Source: CAIVAT01 sp037137455 (GTDB taxonomy: Bacteria; Bacteroidota; Bacteroidia; Bacteroidales; FEN-979). From it: DNA of 64,000 nt. The translations under genes and the position numbers were made by a program. Of this stretch, positions 60,818 to 64,000 are shown piece after piece. How positions within the stretch are numbered: position 1 is the stretch's first letter; each line of letters begins with the position of its first letter. The DNA lies in contig JBAXKG010000006.1 of assembly GCA_037137455.1 (NCBI GenBank), positions 1 to 64,000 of the forward strand. Reading direction: 5' to 3'. The notes under the pieces were generated by a model that saw nothing but the letters and a program-made list of their open reading frames with translations, searched no databases and was not told the origin of the DNA.

Positions 60818-61558
60818 ATGTCTGGTCACAATAAATGGTCCACTATAAAACGAAAAAAAGGCGCCCTGGATGCCAAGAGATCGAAAATTTTCTCTAAGAT
60901 CATCAAAGATATTACAATTGCAGTAAAAGAAGGAGGAGCTGATCCCGATGGCAACCCACGTTTACGATTGGCTATTGCCAACGCAAAGGGAGCTTCGATG
61001 CCAAAAGACAATATTCAACGGGCAATCAGTAAAGGAGCCGATAAGGATTCCGCCGCCCTTATTGAGACCACCTATGAAGGAAAAGGGCCGCATGGTGTTG
61101 CCATTTTTGTAGAATGTACCACCGATAATTTACAGCGAACAGTGTCAAATGTTCGTGCATATTTCAACAAGCATGGCGGGGAACTGGGACAGAATGGGAT
61201 GTTGAACTACCTTTTCGACCGTAAAGGTGTATTTGTTGTTTCTGAGGGAGATTTGAACCACGATGACTTTGAGATGGAGATGATCGATGCTGGTGCGGAA
61301 GATATTATTCTGGAAGATGGTTTCTTTACTATCACAACGGCCATGGAAGATTTTGGCAGCATGATAAAGAAACTGGAACATCTGAAAATTGAGACTGAAA
61401 GTGCATCTCTCCAGCGTATTCCAAAAACAACGGTATCTCTTGATGAGGATTCAACAAGAAAGGTTTTAAAGCTGATTGATATTATTGAAGAGGACGAAGA
61501 CGTTCAAAATGTTTTCCATACTCTTGCCATAAGTGATGAGATGGCAGAAAAGCTTTAA
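60818..61558 (+). CDS. YebC/PmpR-family protein
   Basis: The 246 residues show the family opening SGHNKWSTIKRKKGALDAKRSKIFSKI (given here from GHNKWSTIKRKKGALD), the segment NPRLRLAIANAKGASMPKDN, and YEGKGPHGVAIFVE. Members act as transcriptional regulators or, as recently shown for relatives, as translation factors that help at polyproline stretches. It is monocistronic and closed by a hairpin at 61561-61585. Confidence 0.93.
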   Translation: MSGHNKWSTIKRKKGALDAKRSKIFSKIIKDITIAVKEGGADPDGNPRLRLAIANAKGASMPKDNIQRAISKGADKDSAALIETTYEGKGPHGVAIFVECTTDNLQRTVSNVRAYFNKHGGELGQNGMLNYLFDRKGVFVVSEGDLNHDDFEMEMIDAGAEDIILEDGFFTITTAMEDFGSMIKKLEHLKIETESASLQRIPKTTVSLDEDSTRKVLKLIDIIEEDEDVQNVFHTLAISDEMAEKL

Positions 61559-61560
61559 CT

Positions 61561-61585
61561 AAAACGCGGTTTGAGCCGCGTTTTT
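61561..61585. terminator. Bidirectional terminator between yebC and the response regulator gene
   Basis: AAAACGCGG (61561-61569) pairs with CCGCGTTTT (61576-61584) around a 6-nt loop. The A-tract and T-tract on the two sides allow function in both directions. Confidence 0.88.
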
Positions 61586-61587
61586 AA

Positions 61588-62559
61588 TTATACTCCACAA
61601 ACAAATTGCGTCAAATTGATGCCTTTCGGTAATATCAGTTTTTTCCGTAACCTGATCCTCGAGATTTCAGTGCTGGGAGCTGTGATCTTCAGGATATGAG
61701 AAATTTCTTTCGTATTCAGATTCATGCGCAATAGTGCGCAAAGTTTATGGTCGCTGGGCGTGAGTTGCGGATAGTTCTTTCTTAACCGTTCGAAGAAACC
61801 CGGGTATATTTTTTCAAAATGGGCTTTGATGCGGTACCAGTCATTGTCGAATTTAATATTCTCGTCAACTGTTTTAAGCACCCTTGTGATTTCATTCTTT
61901 GAAATGCTCTTTTCGGTTTTAAGGATGCGGTTAACATCTTTCTTTATCAATCCCAATATCTTGTTTTTTTGTGAAATAAAGATTGACGAAGTTGCAAGTT
62001 CACGGTTGATCAGATCAAGCTCCATTTGATGTTTCAGTTTGAGCAACTGATTAACTTTTTGTTCGGCACGGATCCGTTCCTGAAGGCGCAGATTACGCTC
62101 TTTCTCAATCTTTTTGCGGTGTTCAATTTCACTTTTCAGTTCTGAAATAATTCGCTCATTCGTAATTTCCAGGTTTCGCTGGTAATTGGCAACCTCAATA
62201 GCAGCAAGGATTTGATTAATATCGACTGGTTTGAAAAGATAGGCATAGGGTTTAAGTGAGAAGGATCTTGAAAACACTTCGCCTTTATTCATCGAAGTGA
62301 GAAAGATAATCCCGCAATTATAATTTTCGGTAAGAATTCGGGCTGCTTCAATACCGTCCATTTTTCCGGCAAGCTTGACATCCATGATGACAATGTCAGG
62401 TGCCATGTTGGTCTCCTGGAGATTTGCAATGTTTTCAATTGCTTTTTCTCCGTTGGTATCAATACCAAGTACTTCATAGCCAAGGGTGGTAAGATTGGCT
62501 TTTAAATCATGAGCGATAATTAACTCATCTTCAACGATATACAAACTAATTGGGGCCAT
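61588..62559 (-). CDS. Response regulator with coiled coil and LuxR-type DNA-binding domain
   Basis: The receiver domain fills 1-125: acidic pair Glu10-Asp11, phosphoacceptor Asp60 in VIMDVKLAGKMDG, Thr88 and Lys110 (LFKPVD). A long coiled coil (about 130-200) follows. The C-terminal part is a LuxR-like helix-turn-helix: YPQLTPSDHKLCALLRMNLNTKEI, given here as LTPSDHKLCALLRMNLN, then ISHILKITAPSTEISRIRLRKK. No histidine kinase is adjacent. It starts 11 nt after ackA on the same strand, so the two form an operon. Confidence 0.9.
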   Translation of the reverse strand: MAPISLYIVEDELIIAHDLKANLTTLGYEVLGIDTNGEKAIENIANLQETNMAPDIVIMDVKLAGKMDGIEAARILTENYNCGIIFLTSMNKGEVFSRSFSLKPYAYLFKPVDINQILAAIEVANYQRNLEITNERIISELKSEIEHRKKIEKERNLRLQERIRAEQKVNQLLKLKHQMELDLINRELATSSIFISQKNKILGLIKKDVNRILKTEKSISKNEITRVLKTVDENIKFDNDWYRIKAHFEKIYPGFFERLRKNYPQLTPSDHKLCALLRMNLNTKEISHILKITAPSTEISRIRLRKKLILPKGINLTQFVCGV

Positions 62560-62570
62560 ATGTAAGGGGT

Positions 62571-63785
62571 TTAAATTTTGAAATCAGCATTAGTTACAAT
62601 ATTAAAAGTATCGATGGCAATAACCAATTCTTCATTGGTGGGCATCACCATAGCAACAACAGGGGATCCCGGCCGGGTAAGAATGGCCTCCTTTCCTCTT
62701 GTTGTATTGCGTTCGGGATCAAAGTGAATCCCCAGAAATTCTGTCCCTTCCAAAATGCGCCTGCGTGTGTCACGATCGTTTTCTCCAATGCCACCGGCCA
62801 GAACGATAAGGTCAACACTACCCAAGGCAACTGCATAAGCGCCAATGTATTTTTTAACGCGATAAGCGTACATGTCTAAAGCCAGTTGGGCCCGTTTATT
62901 GCCATTTTCGGCAGCTTGTTCCACATCTCGCATATCGAATGAAATCCCGGATATTCCACAAACGCCGCTTTTTTTATTAAACATGGCATTGGTGTCGGCA
63001 ATACTGAGATTTTCTTTTTCTGCCATAAACAACAAAACGCCAAGGTCAACATCGCCGCTGCGGGTTCCCATCATTAACCCTTCAAGTGGAGTAAAGCCCA
63101 TGGAGGTATCTATTGATTTTCCATTCTGAATTGCCGCGACAGATGAGCCATTGCCTAAGTGGCAGGTAATGATGTTGATATTGTTGAAATCTTTGCCCAG
63201 GTAACGACAAGCTTTCTGAGCTACATATTTATGTGAGGTGCCATGGAACCCATACCGACGGATCTTATATTTTTCATAATATTCGTAAGGAATGGCATAG
63301 AGGTACGAAAATTTAGGCATCGTCTGATGGAAAGATGTATCGAACACCGCAACCTGCGGCACTTTGGGAAGTATGGCTTCGATAGAAAGGATCCCTTTCA
63401 GGTTGGCAGGATTGTGCAAGGGCGCCAACTCGATACATTTTTCTATCTCTTTTTTAACATCTTCGGTAATTAGTGCGGAGGTTTTGAAATTTTCTCCCCC
63501 ATGCGCCACGCGATGTCCAACAGCAACAATTTCATTCTCATCTTCTATTACGCCGTAAACAGGATCCTTAAGTATTTTCAGAATAAGGTAGATTCCAACC
63601 TGATGATCAGGAACCTCCTGGGCCAGTTTATATTTATCTTTACCTGTTACCTGATGGCTGAGTTCGCTGGTAGGCAACCCAATCCGGTCGAGTAACCCTT
63701 TGGCCTTGAGATCTGCTTCAGCAGAAATTTCTATGAGTTGATATTTGATAGACGAGCTGCCACAATTTAATACGAGGATTTTCAT
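62571..63785 (-). CDS. ackA: Acetate kinase (AckA)
   Basis: AckA makes ATP and acetate from acetyl phosphate. From ATG 63785 the N terminus reads KILVLNCGSSSIKYQL, the phosphate motif; ITCHLGNGSSVAAI and GFTPLEGLMMGTRSGDVD are further signatures, and RRYGFHGTSHKYV holds the catalytic region. Its 404 residues fit the family. A longer in-frame extension reaches 63911 but crosses the promoter. pta is not adjacent; the response regulator gene follows after 11 nt. Confidence 0.96.
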   Translation of the reverse strand: MKILVLNCGSSSIKYQLIEISAEADLKAKGLLDRIGLPTSELSHQVTGKDKYKLAQEVPDHQVGIYLILKILKDPVYGVIEDENEIVAVGHRVAHGGENFKTSALITEDVKKEIEKCIELAPLHNPANLKGILSIEAILPKVPQVAVFDTSFHQTMPKFSYLYAIPYEYYEKYKIRRYGFHGTSHKYVAQKACRYLGKDFNNINIITCHLGNGSSVAAIQNGKSIDTSMGFTPLEGLMMGTRSGDVDLGVLLFMAEKENLSIADTNAMFNKKSGVCGISGISFDMRDVEQAAENGNKRAQLALDMYAYRVKKYIGAYAVALGSVDLIVLAGGIGENDRDTRRRILEGTEFLGIHFDPERNTTRGKEAILTRPGSPVVAMVMPTNEELVIAIDTFNIVTNADFKI

Positions 63786-63869
63786 TGAATCAGTAAGATA
63801 GTTAGTTTGTCTAAGTAGTTTGTCGGACCTTCTGCGAACCAAACATAATGGAGCAGATGTTAGGTTGTG

Positions 63870-63900
63870 CAAACATACGACATTATTATCTTTTTGCAAA
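63870..63900 (-). promoter_or_regulatory. Promoter of the ackA-response regulator operon
   Basis: On the minus strand TTTG (63900-63897) and TAtgTTTG (63877-63870) are exactly 19 bp apart, a full consensus match. A second -7-like box (plus strand CAAAcaTA, 63840-63847) lies closer to the gene, so two starts are possible. Leader about 78 nt. Confidence 0.75.
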
Positions 63901-63941
63901 GGAAAATACAAAAAATAAACGTAACAAATACTTTTTAATCG

Positions 63942-63949
63942 TATTTTTG
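63942..63949 (+). promoter_or_regulatory. Candidate -7 box (TAttTTTG) for the gene at the right edge
   Basis: The predicted start near 63956 lies about 19 nt before ATG 63975. No clear -33 element. Confidence 0.5.
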
Positions 63950-63974
63950 ACCACCCTAACCAAGTGTTGAACTG

Positions 63975-64000
63975 ATGGCCTTAATCAACTCAGTTATTTC
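63975..64000 (+). CDS. N-terminal fragment of a plus-strand gene (3' end outside window)
   Basis: ATG 63975 opens MALINSVIS and reaches the window edge; a -7 box precedes it at a normal distance. The opening resembles the start of Bacteroidota phosphoglucosamine mutases (MxLIKSISG), but nine residues are not enough to assign it. Confidence 0.45.

Overview
The window looks like the chromosome of an anaerobic, fermentative member of the Bacteroidota, most likely a Bacteroidales-type lineage. Three observations support this. It carries a type IX secretion system (porP-gldKLMN plus porW). About twenty intergenic regions carry the Bacteroidota -7 promoter box TAnnTTTG, several with a TTG or TTTG -33 element 19-22 bp upstream. 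Shine-Dalgarno sequences are almost absent. Tryptophanase, Ptb/Buk and acetate kinase point to amino-acid fermentation. Genes are tightly packed: no gene-free stretch exceeds 300 bases (the longest, 39441-39680, is about 240), and I saw no tRNA, rRNA, insertion sequence, integrase or CRISPR array.

Layout. 1-5395: tail of an unknown gene, a long PurF-like amidophosphoribosyltransferase, and a selenium operon (mnmH plus a fused cysteine desulfurase-selenophosphate synthase). 5385-14654: an M14 peptidase and an RND efflux island whose genes are split between strands and flanked by two related TetR regulators. 14751-15896: an ECF sigma factor and a small membrane protein. 15910-18809: queD, mntP, a free methionine sulfoxide reductase and tnaA on the minus strand, divergent from ptb-permease-buk (18971-22548). 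22613-28353: elbB, then a surface-sugar operon (wbpE, wbpD, wbpB, galE, rfbB). 28414-34999: a minus-strand block with fabD, a Bax-inhibitor-type membrane protein, folE, a second 6-pyruvoyl-tetrahydropterin synthase homologue, two ATP-synthase-associated small membrane genes, a bactofilin and porW. 35138-38551: M23 peptidase, dxr, rseP. 39681-45755: the T9SS core porP-gldK-gldL-gldM-gldN, closed by a strong terminator. 45883-53496: recG, pheT, a sigma-54 activator, lptE, a conserved unknown and secG. 53696-58919: groES-groEL, rlmN, ade and an ArsR regulator with its own operator. 58916-64000: a large lipoprotein, a YebC protein, a response regulator in an operon with ackA, and the first codons of a plus-strand gene.

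How the parts connect. The T9SS genes, porW, lptE, rseP, the M23 peptidase and the bactofilin form an envelope theme. The wbpEDB genes would make a diacetamido-uronic acid nucleotide sugar of the kind linked in Porphyromonas to the lipopolysaccharide that anchors T9SS cargo. TnaA, the amino-acid permease, Ptb, Buk and AckA form an energy theme of amino-acid uptake and substrate-level phosphorylation. The most unusual element is the NifS-SelD fusion: its inter-domain linker is encoded by a 7-bp tandem repeat that also occurs intergenically elsewhere in the window, so a change in repeat number would switch the reading frame of the SelD half.
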